The position numbers and the translations under genes were made by a program. The notes under the pieces are model-generated. The model was not told the DNA's origin. It ran no database searches and was given only the letters and a program-made list of their open reading frames with translations. Positions 1 through 10,944 of a DNA stretch of 64,000 nucleotides are shown one piece after another. Origin of the DNA: Heterobilharzia americana (taxonomy: Eukaryota > Platyhelminthes > Trematoda > Strigeidida > Schistosomatidae); contig OX104128.1 of NCBI GenBank assembly GCA_944470555.2, positions 1,426,001 through 1,490,000 of the forward strand. Reading direction: 5' to 3'. Positions within the stretch are counted from its first letter, which is position 1, and each line of letters begins with the position of its first letter.

Positions 1-1187
1 TATGCCTCATCATTCTGAAGAGACTAAAAAGTTGGCTTCATTCAAAATTGCGACCAGAACAGGCTGGCTGGTTTCAGCAAAAACAAATTATGTGCGCACC
101 AATTTGCAACGTTACGCATCATCATAGAAGAGAGCATAGTATGGCAGTCCAATCAATACGCTAACTGAACTTCATCGAATTTGAAAAGGCATTCGACAGC
201 GTCGACCGAGAAGTACTTTGGAAACTGCGTCAACACTACGGCTTCAGTGTCACAAACATCTATCAACCTCATTCAACAACTGCATGAACATGTCACATAC
301 CAAGTAATTCACATTGGGAAGCTCAGTGATGCCTCTGAAGTGAAGACAGTAAGGAGTAAGACGAAGTGGCCACCCACTATCAACCATCATCTTCTTGATT
401 GAGGTCGACTGGATCATCCAGCAAACAATGAGAAGGGAGGAGATGGGTATACACTGGATGGATCAGTGAAAATATGTGAGAAGAAGATTTGGATTTTGCC
501 AATGATGATTTATGCCTAATGTCTAATGTGGCAGAAGGTGGGAGATCTACAGGCGGCAATCAACAAGTTGGCAGAGGAGGTGAGGAAGCGAAGGAGGACG
601 GCACTTGCTTCAGGTGAACGTGGAGGAGACAGAGGTGATGATGATACCCAACCAATAACAACGACAAGCACAAGTCACCATTGACGGGAGAAATGTAAAT
701 GGAGTAGTCTCTTACACCTACCTACCTGCCTAGTCAGCGTCGTGCCAGCTACAGGTGGAGGCGTGGGCACAGACGAGGATGTCAAAGGGAGGATTTGGAG
801 GACAACAACAGAGGCCTTCTTCACTGATCTGCACTGCATTGCATTCCAGTCAGCTTGAAGAACGACATCCTGGATTTTCAACACCGACTTCAGTCAAGTA
901 ATTTAGTGATTCCATGTGATGGTTCAGAGAATTGGCGCGTCACGAAAACCACTTCGAACAAACTGCAGACATACATCGCATCGGCAGCCACCACCTACCC
1001 TCACCCGATTCTGAAGAACCTTCAGATGGCCAGAATAATAAAAATAAGCAAGGAGGAACTCTGGCTGACTGACTGACTGACTGTACTGGCTGGCTGGCTG
1101 GTTGCAAAGACTGTAGATAATACAGTGAAATGGCGATGTGCTACTGAAAACCTATGTTCCACTAGAAACCCAAAGAACAAATAATAA
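1..1187 (+). mobile_element. LINE-A (RTE-like) fragment, RT motif to 3' tail
   Basis: Decayed non-LTR retrotransposon, entering from the left edge. Near 1-75 the translation reads like the RT segment that includes a LRPEQAG-type motif. At 172-225 it gives FEKAFDSVDREVLW, the RT motif that carries a catalytic Asp in RTE-type elements. At 487-525 the catalytic box reads DFANDDLCLMS, so the usual FADD is lost. The downstream domain follows (NWRVTKTTSNKLQTYI near 925-980). The copy ends in the family 3' signature 'TTCCACTAGAAACCC' and an AATAA-rich tail at about 1,150-1,187. Many stops and frameshifts interrupt it, so it is dead. The RTE assignment rests on the RT motifs and the short tandem-repeat tail; the link to Schistosoma SR2 is inference. 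Confidence 0.8.
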
Positions 1188-1685
1188 AAAAACCGGTTGT
1201 TTATAACTACTCAAGTTGTTTAGTAGTACGTAAAAAAGGATCTTATTGTAAACGAAGAATGCAAACTAATGGACAATCAGATACATTGCACGTATGCACA
1301 TTTATAGGCTGAGACATTGTGCTGAAATAAAGTGGAACCACTGTTTGTCTATTATAGTGAACAATAGCATTACTTCCTTGTTTATGAGATCCGAATAATT
1401 GACGGAACCCATCATATTACTGAACAGCTTGCCAATCAAACCTCTATCTTAGAGAATAACTCAATCTAACTTAGAACTTAGGTATTGCTGTAGGTATTAT
1501 CTGGCAGCCGATTGATTACAATAATCCAGTTTCAGGGAAGAGTTAACTATAGTATTTCCATCTACAACACTGGGTAATGCACACCTGAACTAAGTCTCAT
1601 CAACGTTGTATATAAACTCTGAGGAGTAGCGACAGGTATATAATCCAGACTCTTTGCTTTGGCGGTCAACTAATTCCAAATACTT
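1188..1685. other. Unassigned AT-rich intergenic stretch
   Basis: I see no reading frame, tRNA-like box or repeat that matches the other families in the window. Confidence 0.4.
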
Positions 1686-1689
1686 AACA

Positions 1690-1965
1690 CCTTTCATTTT
1701 AACTCAGGCTGTCTGAGATAGCCGTTGATTAACCGAGTATTGTTGTTAATATTGATAATGATCGAAGGTGGTTAGGCAGCCAGAGGGATTACAATAAAGG
1801 AATAGTAACTGAAGACGGATCCACTTGATAGTACAGTAAGTTAAGACTCAGTTAACAGCTGCGTCCAATAACTCAGTTGATAGAGTCTACTGGTTTGCGT
1901 TATATCTCGTCCCAGGTTTTCTACTCACCTTCAATGATTATCATTATCTAGTATTAATCATATGA
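1690..1965 (+). repeat. SINE-2 copy (tRNA-like core with inverted ends), decayed
   Basis: The left end reads 'CTGTCTGAGATAGCCGTTG', then 'GATAATGATCGAAGGTGG', a degenerate form of the family terminal repeat. A tRNA-like stretch 'AACTCAGTTGATAGAG' (A-box type) follows at about 1,875-1,890. The right end 'TACTCACCTTCAATGATTATC' at about 1,921-1,943 is the inverted complement of the left terminal motif. Compared with the clean copy at 5,062-5,350, this one is eroded in the B-box half. Confidence 0.6.
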
Positions 1966-1969
1966 TTAT

Positions 1970-2635
1970 TACGACAGTGATTATCTTATCATTACTCCCC
2001 AGATCTGTTGTTAAAACTCAGATGTCACAATCATCTGTTGACTATACCTTAATTTTGCTCTAATCACCAAGAACTGTACCCAGATGCTATATGAATCTGT
2101 AAGACATAACTACCAGTCCATTACAATCTCACTGGACTGCTTAACCAAATTTTCTCATTCCAATTTCAATCTATTTTTCTTAATGTACACAATTATAGTG
2201 TTCTAACTCAATAGTATGTCTCTCATTTTATCCTTATAGTGAAAAGATACCATGAAATTAATATCAGTTATATCAGTGTATCCCAAAAATCTTTTCTTTT
2301 CCTGTTTCAATGAAAAATGGATCAAGGGAGCATGTTGTATAAATTTAATCTATTAGTTGAATAGAATAAATTAAGAGAGCTTTCTCCTTCAAGTAATTAT
2401 ATAAAGAATACATGGAATATAATTAATAGAAATCTTGTAAAACATTCATTTAAAATATCATTACTTCATCTTCAAGATTAGATTACTAATAATAAAGTAA
2501 ACAATAACAACAACAATACTTGAAATAGTTTTCCTTCTCTACAAATGTAAACATTTGAACTGCTCTACTAATCCTACAGTTACCGTAAAGAAAAGATAAA
2601 TTTTACCAATGAAAACAATTTATCGAGGTTTATTT
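1970..2635. other. Unassigned AT-rich stretch
   Basis: AT-rich sequence without a supported gene or a recognised repeat. Confidence 0.4.
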
Positions 2636-2649
2636 CTGGTATATATATA

Positions 2650-2986
2650 TCTTCATCAACAACTGCCTACGCTGGCTAGATACTGAAGAGCAAATGGCCA
2701 GAAAGAATAAGTAACAAGAAACTCTAGCTGGCTGGTAACGAACCAACCAACAATCTATGGCTTAACAAATGTGCAGAAGGTAATGGAGATGGATTGGGCA
2801 TACACTGAGAAGAGAATTTGGGGACATCATATGTGAGGCCAGCCAGTCTCTCGAGTGGAACCAAGATGAGAAACGACAAGTTGGGCATCCAAGATGAGGA
2901 TGACATGGAGGAGATCATCTGAGGTAGAAATGAAAGCTTGTGGGCAGTCATTGAGCCAGGTTGAAAAGACTGTAGGGAATAGAGTG
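2650..2986 (+). mobile_element. LINE-A 3'-region fragment
   Basis: The stretch matches the C-terminal part of LINE-A: 'TTCATCAACAACTGCCTACG', then the Glu-Leu-Trp segment, then the 'GGGCATACACTGAGAAG' and 'CATGGAGGAGATC' blocks found in every copy. It stops inside the last coding block, before the TTCCACTAGGAACCC signature, and has no repeat tail, so its 3' end is also lost. The open frames on the minus strand here are antisense shadows. Confidence 0.75.
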
Positions 2987-3009
2987 GTATATAATCTATA
3001 GAAGTAGAA

Positions 3010-3437
3010 TGTACACAAAGTCTTCTTAACCACACATATCTATACATTCCATCATCTAGGATCTTGGCTTCAATTGACCTCGAATAAAGTGTAGAAGAAA
3101 GGAATTTTGATTCATCTCATATCCTTGTGATCTGTTTAATTTACAAATTCAATTTAACTTAACTTGTGTAAACAACTTGACAGGATTGATTAAATCATCA
3201 TGTTAGAAAATAATAATTTCCTTGTTATCTAATTTATTGATAAGATGATAGATACTGAGAGAATAACAAAAACAACACCAAAAACGCTAACCAAATATTT
3301 TCATTTCAACATTAATAACTATTCTATTCTTTATTCCAAGTAAGATTAGAATATTCAATTTACTATTCAGTAAAGATGAAATTTTGTAAGATTATTAAAT
3401 ATATATGTTTAGATCAGCGTCTTCAGTGTATAAGATG
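3010..3437. other. Unassigned AT-rich stretch
   Basis: No coding or repeat match seen. It ends at the 11-bp target-site duplication of the LINE-A copy at 3,449-5,032. Confidence 0.4.
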
Positions 3438-3448
3438 CAAGATACTAT
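3438..3448. repeat. Target-site duplication, left copy (11 bp)
   Basis: CAAGATACTAT, repeated exactly at 5,033-5,043 on the other side of the LINE-A insert. Confidence 0.8.
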
Positions 3449-5032
3449 TTTTATTATTATTATTATTAGTCCCTTGGGTTCCTAGTGGAACATAGAGATT
3501 CAGTAGCACGTCTCCAGTGACCTCTGTTCGCTGAGATCTTTTGAACCTGGTTCCACGACAGCCCACAACCTCTCATTTCCTCCCCGCACCATCTCCTCCA
3601 TGTCACCCTCGACACCGACGTCCAACTCGTCAGTTCCCATCAGTATTCCACTCGAGGGACTGGCTGGCCTGACGCGTGATGTCCCCAGTCGGTCTTCTCA
3701 GTGTATGCCCAACACAATCCATCTACACTTCCTGCTACTGCATATTTATTGAGTGATAGGTTCATGGTTGGTTTGTTCCCAGAGCTCCTCGTTGCTTATT
3801 CTTTCTGGCCATCTCATCTGATCTTCAGTAGCGAGTGAGCGTAAGCAGTTGTTGATGAATGTGTGTAGTTTATTGGAAATCCCTTTCGTAACGCGCCAAG
3901 TCTGTGAACCATCACACAGAAGCACTGACTTGACTGAGGTTGGTGTTGAAAATCCGGATGTTGTTCACGCCTTATGCTGAGTGGAGTGCAGAAGATCTCC
4001 ACACTGGTTTCAGACTAATGAACGCCTGTCTTGCTTTTCCGATTCTGACTGACTTTGACATCCTCATCCGTCCCGCCTGTAGTTGAAACAGTGCTTCCTA
4101 GATAAATGAAGGAGGTTACTTCCTTTCTGCCGTTTCTCCCATTGATGGTGATTGGAGTTTGTTGTTGTTGTTGTTGGAGTTGTTGGTGTGGTATCTTCAT
4201 CACCTCTGTCTTCTCTATATTCACTTGAAGTCCCGTCTTCGCTGCCTCGCCTCCTCTGTCAACTTGTTAGTTTTTGCCTGCAGATCTTCAAGTTTATGTG
4301 ACATCAGGCACAATTCATCGTTGGCGAAATCCAGATCTTCTAGGTTCTTTTCCACAGTCCAGCCAGCGTATCCCCCTCTTCTCGCTGCCCACTGTTTGCT
4401 GCACGATCCAGTCCACCACAATCAGGAATATCATGAGTGATAGTAGACAGCAACCTTGTTTCACTCCTGTCTTTACTTCACTTCGAAGGCATCACTGAGC
4501 TTCCCATTGTGAATTACTTGGCATGTGGCATCTTCATATAACTGTTGAATGAGGCGGATAAAGGTTTGCGGTACTCCGTAGTATTGAAGCAGTTTCCAAA
4601 TTACTTCTCGGTCGACGCTGTCAAAGGCCTTCTCAAAGTCGATGAAGTTGAGGTAGAGAGCTGATTGCCATTCTATGCTCTGTTCTATGATGATGCGAAG
4701 CGTTGCAATTTGGTCTGCACATGATTTGTACTTCCTGAAACTAGCCAGCCTGCCTGTTCCGGTCGTAGTTTTGAACCTAGCACATCCTTAAGCCTCTCCA
4801 GGATGATGCGGCTTAATATTTTACTTGCACTGGGTGGACAGGAGAGTGATTCCGCGCCAGTTCTTGCAAGCACTGAGGTCTCCCTTCTTCGGCAGTTTGA
4901 CAAGGTAACCCTTCTTCCAATCGCCAGGTACCTTCTCTTCCTTCACACCTTCTGCAATAGTGGTGTGAGCATGTCTGCTGTTGTCTCTGCGTCTGTTCTC
5001 AGTGCTTCTGGCGGTATCCCGTCTGGTCCTGA
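3449..5032 (-). mobile_element. LINE-A, 1.58 kb 5'-truncated copy with target-site duplication
   Basis: Longest LINE-A copy here. On the minus strand it starts at SGPDGIPPEAL (about 5,030-5,000). It then reads KKGDLSACKNWRGITLLS (about 4,895-4,840), LRPEQAG, FIDFEKAFDSVDREVI (about 4,645-4,595) and GVKQGC (about 4,465-4,445), all typical RT motifs of RTE-type elements. The catalytic box near 4,345-4,310 reads DFANDELCLMS, so an Asp of FADD is replaced by Asn. The C-terminal region follows, then the complement of TTCCACTAGGAACCC (about 3,495-3,475) and an (ATT)n tail at 3,450-3,468. Exact 11-bp direct repeats flank the copy, the mark of target-primed reverse transcription with 5' truncation. 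Frameshifts are present, so it is not functional. Confidence 0.9.
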
Positions 5033-5043
5033 CAAGATACTAT
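5033..5043. repeat. Target-site duplication, right copy (11 bp)
   Basis: CAAGATACTAT, identical to 3,438-3,448. Confidence 0.8.
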
Positions 5044-5061
5044 AGATAGTATTATCACTTG

Positions 5062-5350
5062 ACTATGTGAGATAACCGTGGTTTGCCAGACGAGTATCAG
5101 TACTGGATGATGATTGAAGGTGAAATGAAAATCTTCACCGCATCTTGATTTGAACCACTGAATTCACACGATATTCGAATAAAACCCGTGATGTTTGAAA
5201 CGAAATAGAAGTCTGATCAGTAGTTGGACTTCGTAGCTCAGTTGGTAGAGCATTGGGCTGGAAACCCGGTGACCGCTGGTTCGAATCTGGTTGAGGTCCA
5301 AATTTTCATTTCACCTCCAATCATCTCCTAGTATTGATACTGGTCTGAAA
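5062..5350 (+). repeat. SINE-2, best-preserved copy with tRNA-like core
   Basis: A tRNA-like core (5,226-5,300) lies between inverted ends: GATTGAAGGTGAAATG near 5,111-5,126 and its complement CATTTCACCTCCAATC near 5,307-5,322. A second inverted pair, AGTATCAGTACTGG and GTATTGATACTGG, lies further out. The outer left motif 'GACTATGTGAGATAACCGTGG' recurs at 41,920, 54,695 and 55,000. The layout could be a tRNA-derived SINE or a MITE that captured a tRNA. No coding capacity. Confidence 0.7.
5226..5300 (+). other. tRNA-like sequence (core of SINE-2)
   Basis: 75 nt fold as a cloverleaf. The acceptor GGACTTC pairs with GAGGTCC. The D arm contains AGCTCAGTTGGTAGAGC, which is also the A box. The anticodon stem is TTGGG/CCCGG with loop CTGGAAA, and the T arm contains GGTTCGAAT, the B box. 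The literal anticodon would be GGA, but the short variable loop is wrong for tRNA-Ser. Because the core sits inside a repeat, I treat it as a tRNA-like pseudogene and not a working tRNA. Confidence 0.65.
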
Positions 5351-5409
5351 ATAAATGACAGTCAAGGTTTTATGATGCCCACAACAAACACAAGTTAAAC
5401 GTAGGCTTT

Positions 5410-5655
5410 TTTTGGATACATAAAGCTAGTTTGAACTTCTGAATGCATAATGCTACAGCTATACCCAAATGTTCAATGTGAGCTCACAAGATGTTCTGTT
5501 ATGTAGCTGAAGATACACTTCATTTCTCCCTTTGTCAGCCAGATTGAGTAGTGTTTGTGAGCACACGTTTTACAAGCGGATAAGTGGTACACCCGATGTA
5601 CTCATCTCCGCAGGAGCAAGTCAACTGTTATGCACATACTGATGTCATAAATTTA
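5410..5655 (-). mobile_element. PLE 3' end, GIY-YIG remnant
   Basis: The minus strand near 5,635-5,600 gives a Cys-Ser-Cys-Gly...Glu-Tyr-Ile-Gly segment, the start of a Penelope-type GIY-YIG endonuclease. The same block recurs in PLE copies at about 16,050, 33,290 and 46,420. Only the 3'-terminal part remains, with stops. Confidence 0.55.
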
Positions 5656-5970
5656 TCCCGTAGTACGTAACTACATTTTTAATTTCGTAATCTCTTGTTT
5701 ATTTCCCCAATCTAAATCTTAATTTGTGTTAACTAACTTTCTTTCAGTATTCAGTAGACTTTGTCCTCTGACCGGAAATAATTTAAGAATGCTTTGTCCA
5801 GCGTAATATACATTTAATGAGTGTAAAATTTAGTGTAAACATAGTATACTAAACCGGAAGTTGAATAAACCTGTTGAAATCAATGATACAACATTGGTAG
5901 AAATGTAATTGTTTAGTTGGTTAGATTTAGATGGGAGAAAACATTGGTTTTCCTAGGTTACCGTTGTTAT
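5656..5970. other. Unassigned stretch
   Basis: No gene or known repeat seen. Confidence 0.35.
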
Positions 5971-5974
5971 TGGC

Positions 5975-6085
5975 ACCCATCTGCACAGCATATCTACGAC
6001 GTCGAAGGGACTGATGTACCCTATGGGATTCGAACTTGCGTCATGAAGTTCTGCAATCCCAGATGTTATCACTGAGTTATTTGAC
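5975..6085 (-). repeat. SINE-4 copy
   Basis: On the minus strand a GTTCGAATCCC-type B box (complement of GGGATTCGAACTTG near 6,027-6,040) is preceded by an A-box-like TAACTCAGTG. The flanking 'GGGACTGATGT' block matches copies at 10,010, 23,235, 37,425 and 57,740. Confidence 0.6.
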
Positions 6086-6089
6086 GCAC

Positions 6090-6590
6090 GATCGACTTCA
6101 TGAAAAACTAGGTTGGAAGCACTGATTTTTCACAAAAGGGACAATAACTGGCCAATGTAATGTTTTAATTGCTCAACAACTCTTCATAGAAATATTGTTT
6201 TGGAGGTAATTAAAACTTAACATTTGATACCGTTAAGGTATCTGCAATTAGGAAAATGTTTTCAGTTCTTCGGTGACAAATATGAGGTCATAACGCAACA
6301 TATCAAGGCGCCTAATTTCGCTTGGCATAAAGACTATGTCAACTCTAGGACCAGTATTTATCAACATTGGAAATCATATCTAATGAAATTTTGAGAATAA
6401 TCGATAGTTAAGGAGGGAAAAACAGTCGTCACATACTCCCGAACTTAAGTTTGGTATCTGTGATCAAAGTTACGACTGGCTTTCTACAACCACTGATAAG
6501 CGTCTTTTATTTCACACTTTCTAACCGTGTTTCAGTTAAACTGACAGACTGGACCAGGAGAAGCAGTCTCATGTTGTTTAATCCCAAGTG
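6090..6590. other. Unassigned stretch
   Basis: No gene or recognised repeat seen. Confidence 0.35.
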
Positions 6591-6599
6591 CTGACTGAA

Positions 6600-6765
6600 T
6601 TGTATTAATCATTATGCCATCGATGTCTTAGTAGCTGAACCAGTAGCGTCTCTGAATGCCAGCCCGAGCGACATGGATTCGACTCTCTTTGGAAACATCA
6701 GTTTCTACTAGTTTATAGACATTTCCTATTGATGAGTGCCAACAAGTACGAAATCTGGGTTACGC
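6600..6765 (+). repeat. SINE-4 copy, decayed
   Basis: 'GGATTCGACTCTC' corresponds to the B box, followed by ACATCAGTTTC and the family 3' block 'GAGTGCCAACAAGTACGAAATC', also seen at 25,338-25,358. Confidence 0.5.
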
Positions 6766-6934
6766 CCTCCTACTGATTGACCTAAACAAATGTCCTGACT
6801 AACTGGAATCACGGAGATGGTGAGACTAATAACTTACGATTACAAGAGGTAGCCAGATTATCACCAATTTAGTCTGTACTTGATTGATTTGGGGCTTATC
6901 AAAACGTTCTGTGCTACGGGAGGTTAACTTGAAT

Positions 6935-6990
6935 TCAGATATACTACTTAAGCTTTATGTTCCACTTGGAACCCAAGGGAAGAATAATAA
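6935..6990 (+). mobile_element. LINE-A solo 3' tail
   Basis: Only the last ~50 bp of the element are present: the 'ATGTTCCACTTGGAACCCAA' signature and an AATAATAATG tail. This is an extreme 5' truncation. Confidence 0.65.
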
Positions 6991-6994
6991 TGAT

Positions 6995-8340
6995 AGAAAG
7001 TGGAGTGGAAGGATTCGTGTCATCTCAGCTACATTCTGCTCCCCAGCTTCACAATTAAACTTATAGGCTTCCAACAACCAGTTCATTTAATCTCATGGTG
7101 TTGTAACAACGATTCTATTACACTGGTACAACTGCATGAAATTCATTGATTTAACAAAAACTAGCTGATTTTTTGGTAATCATTTCTGATTTATTGTTTA
7201 ATATCGAATGTAGACTTCTCGGAAAATCATATTGATCCGACTTATTTAAGAAAACGGTTTGTACAAACCATAATCAATAGTTTTTAAAACCTTCATCCAA
7301 TGCACTGATATTTGACCATAGAGTTTACAGAATACTTTAGGATTTCCTGAAGCCCATAAGCCAGTCTTAGCTAAGATCATTATGCCTCTGTAGATATAAA
7401 TCTATTGTGATTACTGTAGCATCAACAAATATCCTTTTGCAATTTCGTCTATATGAAAATCAGATAAATATGAGGTACGCAAACATGATGTTGTCCATTT
7501 TTCAGAGATCGCCTTAGATAAAGTGAATCTCTAGAGTCAGGTGTTAAAAGTAGGTCGACTGCAAGCACTCCTCGACTTGAACTGCGTATTGGCTTTCACT
7601 CACTAAGAAGGCGTATCCTCAATCACTGGTAAACTAATGTTTCCTTAGTGAAGTCGAACTTTACCACGAAGATATTGTGGCCACGGATTATGACCTTTGG
7701 TACTATATCAAATACACTAATTTTTTTATTATTCAGTCATTTTACTGATAAAATAAACATTTGAACAGTAAGTTAAGTGTTCAGATAAGTCCTTACTGAT
7801 AACTGTTACCTTTACAATACAACTCAATGGTCATCCAGTTGCTTCCCTTATATTCTAAGAAACACATACTCCTTCAGTCATCTACAGAATTCAATCGATA
7901 ATCACTTCTCTGTATTCCTAATGGGCTATGCAAATACTCCAGGAGACAATGCTAAGAAATACATTTACAATAAACAATACTCTCAAATTTTATAAAGATA
8001 TACGAAACAAAAGCTTCTTAATTTAAATAAAAGTGAAAATTTATGAAAGATCATGCAAAGCATATTTTAGTCACTATAGTAACACAAACTGGAAAGAAAA
8101 TAAGCTCAAGTGTGTAGGATAGCATAATCGATGCAAGTTCATGAAAGAAAATACCCTGCCCCTAATATCTTACTAGTTGAGTAATATATGTATTTATCTA
8201 TCCCTGGTTCGTAACTGATTGTAGCCTCTCCGCTTCTAATTTATATACATTCATCAAGTTAACGATGTAGACACTACACAGTTCGAACAACAATACACCA
8301 AGGTACACTACCCAAGGTCAATATTCAGTCCTTTGGAAGC
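6995..8340. other. Unassigned 1.3 kb stretch
   Basis: Read in all frames without finding a reading frame of substance, pol III boxes or matches to the other repeat families. It could hold old, unrecognisable repeats. Confidence 0.35.
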
Positions 8341-8344
8341 CCTT

Positions 8345-9048
8345 CGTATTATTATTACTTTTCCCTTGGGTTCCTAGTAGAACATACGGCTTCAGTAGCA
8401 CACCACCATTTCACTATCTTCTCTACAGTCTTTGCAACCTGGCTCCATCACTGCCCACAACCTTACATTTCTTCCTCATATCATCTTCTCCATATCACTC
8501 TCGCCTCAGACGTCCAACTCGTCGTTTCCCATTTGCCTTCCACTCCAGGACCTAGTCTGAAGCTTGATGTCCCCAAGCCGTCTTCTCAGTGTATGCCCAG
8601 GCCAATCCAATACTTCTGCATATTTGTTGGGCGATAGCTTGTTTGTTGGTTCCTTGCCAGTCAGTCAGTCAGTCAGAGTTCCTCCTTGCTTATTCTTATT
8701 ATTCTGGCAATCTGACCGTTCTTCAGAATCGGGTGACGGTAGGTGGTGGCTGCCGATGTGATGTATGTCTGCAGTTTGTTCGAAGTGGTTTTCGTGACGC
8801 GCCAATTCTCTGAACCATTACATGGAATCACTAACTTACTTGACTGAAGTGGGTAATGGAAGTCGGGATCTCCTTCTTTGTGCTGAGTGCAGTAGATCTC
8901 CACACTGATTTCACGTTAATGAACGCCAGTCTTGCTGTCTTTCCAATCCTGGCTTTGACATCATCTGTGACGCCACCTGTAGTTGAAACGGTGCTGCCTA
9001 GATGGGCAGGTGAAAGAGACCACTTCCTTTAGGTTTCTGCCATTGAAA
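8345..9048 (-). mobile_element. LINE-A fragment (left arm of a head-to-head pair)
   Basis: The minus strand starts at about 9,048 (AATGGCAGAAACC), runs through the DVKA-type and NWRVTKTTSNKLQTYI blocks and the terminal coding block, and reaches the TTCCACTAGGAACCC signature (complement near 8,365-8,390) and a short tail. A TCAG tetranucleotide run occurs at 8,659-8,676. The right arm (9,158-9,862) is another copy in the opposite orientation that starts at the same internal LINE-A position. Confidence 0.8.
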
Positions 9049-9157
9049 GCCTTCGTGATGTATACTTATTTCTTATTGGCTTCCATCAGCAAGAAACATC
9101 TGAGATCCTCAGATGACCTTAAAGTTTGGAGGCTGCATTATTTAGTGTCACTCCAGT

Positions 9158-9862
9158 CACCATCAACGGGAGAAACAACAGAAAGGAAGTAACCTCCTTC
9201 ACATACCTAGGAAGCACTGATTCAACTACAGGCGACACAGGCACAGACGAGGATGTCAAAGTCAGAATCAGAAAGACAGCAAGACAGGCATTCATTAACC
9301 TCAAACCAGTGTGGAGATCTTCTGCACTCCACTCAGCATAAGGCGTGAACAACATCCGGATTTTCAACACCAACCTCAGTCAAGTCAGTGCTTCTGTGTG
9401 ATGGTTCACAGACTTGGCACCTTACGAAAGGCATTTCCAATAAACTACACACATTCATCAACAACTGCCTACACTCACTTGATACTGAAGATCAGATGAA
9501 TCGCCAGAGTAATCAGAATAAGCAACAAGGAGCTCTGGGAACGAACCAACCAACAACCTATCACTCAACAAATATGCATAGGAAGGAAGTGGAGATGGAT
9601 TGGGCATACACTGAGAAGGCCGACTGAGGACATCACGCGTCAGGCCAGCCAGTCGCTCGAGTGGGATCCTCATGGGAAGCGACTAGTTGGGCGTCGGTGT
9701 CGAGGGTGACATGGAGGGGATGGTGAGAGGAGGAAATGAGAGGTTGTGGGCTGTCGTGGATCCGGGTTCAAAAGATTATAGAGAAGAGAGTGGAATGGAG
9801 ACGTGCTAGTGAATCCCTATGTTCCATTAGGAACCCAAGAGACTAATAATAATAATTATTTA
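9158..9862 (+). mobile_element. LINE-A fragment (right arm of a head-to-head pair)
   Basis: It begins at ATCAACGGGAGAAAC, the same internal point at which the left arm is truncated. It carries DEDVKVRIRKTARQAFINL (about 9,247-9,305), the VTKG/NKLHTF block, the KRRWRWIGHTLRRP-type block near 9,585-9,625, and the 3' signature with an (AAT)n tail at 9,847-9,860. It closely resembles the minus-strand copy at 3,449-4,140. Frameshifts near 9,340 and 9,480 break it. Confidence 0.82.
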
Positions 9863-9939
9863 GTGTCGGTATCAAATAGCTGTAGGTTTGAGTAGCTAGA
9901 CAGTAGTGTCTCAGACTTACACTGCTGAGAGTCAGTTTG

Positions 9940-10055
9940 CTGGAAGCCTTGCTTGATATGGGTTTTGTGTTTGTCGGTACTCATTACCAAAGTCCATATG
10001 TAACTTCGAGGGACTAGTATTCCCTTGGGGATTCGAATACGCGTCACTCTTTACG
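9940..10055 (-). repeat. SINE-4 copy, decayed
   Basis: 'TTGGGGATTCGAATACG' at about 10,026-10,042 is the inverted B box, next to the family block 'AACTTCGAGGGACTAG'. Confidence 0.5.
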
Positions 10056-10249
10056 TAATGACTCCCAGCATGTAATACAAAAATACACTGCTAGGCAATG
10101 TTGCATCACTTAGCTAGGTAGCCACATTCGAAACTGGATCAACGGATTTTGGTCAGTACTGAGTACTGTAGACTAGATGGTTAAATCGGTCACACACTGG
10201 TAACCAATTAGTGCATCTAATCTACTTCTACAGGGATTATTCATGGTTT

Positions 10250-10395
10250 TAATGGCCTAGTAATGAAGTTTCTGACTTTAGCCCTGAGCGATGCAGGCTC
10301 AAATCGTCGAGAACACTAGTTTCTTAATCGTTGCAGGTACGCCTTAGTTACAAGTGCAAACAGACGTAAGGCCTAGCTACACGAGTAGCCAGTTC
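10250..10395 (+). repeat. SINE-4-like copy, strongly decayed
   Basis: 'GGCCTAGTAATGAAGTTTCTGAC' and 'AGGCTCAAATCGTCGAG' sit where the A- and B-box blocks of SINE-4 are expected. Similarity is weak. Confidence 0.3.
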
Positions 10396-10399
10396 GGAA

Positions 10400-10935
10400 T
10401 CGCCCAATGTAAGCTTACTGACTATTACACTACTAAATGATGCAGCCTCATACTTTTAAGGGGTCATGAGTTTCTTCAATGTTAAAGACATGCCTCAATA
10501 GTGTGTTTCAGTAGACATGAAACTCAATTTTGTTTTTACTTACCGTAACCAATCGCTAACTCTTTCAGTTGATTAGGATCTTACTTATTACGTTTCAAGT
10601 GATGTATCAGCTTAATCTGTAAAGGTGGTTAGCTAAACTTGTCAATAACTAACTTCAATGTAACGAAATTGTGGAGCACTCAAGAAGTATGTGATCACCG
10701 TCGTAATTTTCTCAGTTAAAACTTTCTATGTGGTATTATATTCATGACAATCTGCTATTGTCATTATAAACCTCTAACAGAGGTGAGAAATGAGTGTAAC
10801 TGGCTATAACTTTCAACTATCTGGTATTCTAGTGACGGATTTGATCAAACTTTCTTGTTGACCTCACAGATGCTTAATCCACCTCTAGTATACGATATTG
10901 TTGTTAGTCTTTCATAAATACTAACCCGAAATCAA
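10400..10935. other. Unassigned stretch
   Basis: No supported gene or repeat. Confidence 0.35.
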
Positions 10936-10944
10936 TCGATAAAT

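Noticed and set aside
2637..2993. TGGTATATA as target-site duplication of the LINE-A fragment at 2,650-2,986
   Set aside because: The fragment lacks its 3' tail, and the motif is low-complexity TA sequence, so the match may be chance.
2724..3047. 107-codon minus-strand frame as a gene
   Set aside because: It is the antisense of a LINE-A 3' region. The same Leu/Ser/Pro-rich antisense reading appears in most LINE-A copies.
5226..5300. Functional tRNA gene (literal anticodon GGA)
   Set aside because: The sequence folds as a cloverleaf but sits inside a repeat with inverted ends. The literal anticodon does not suit the short variable loop, and related cores elsewhere are broken.
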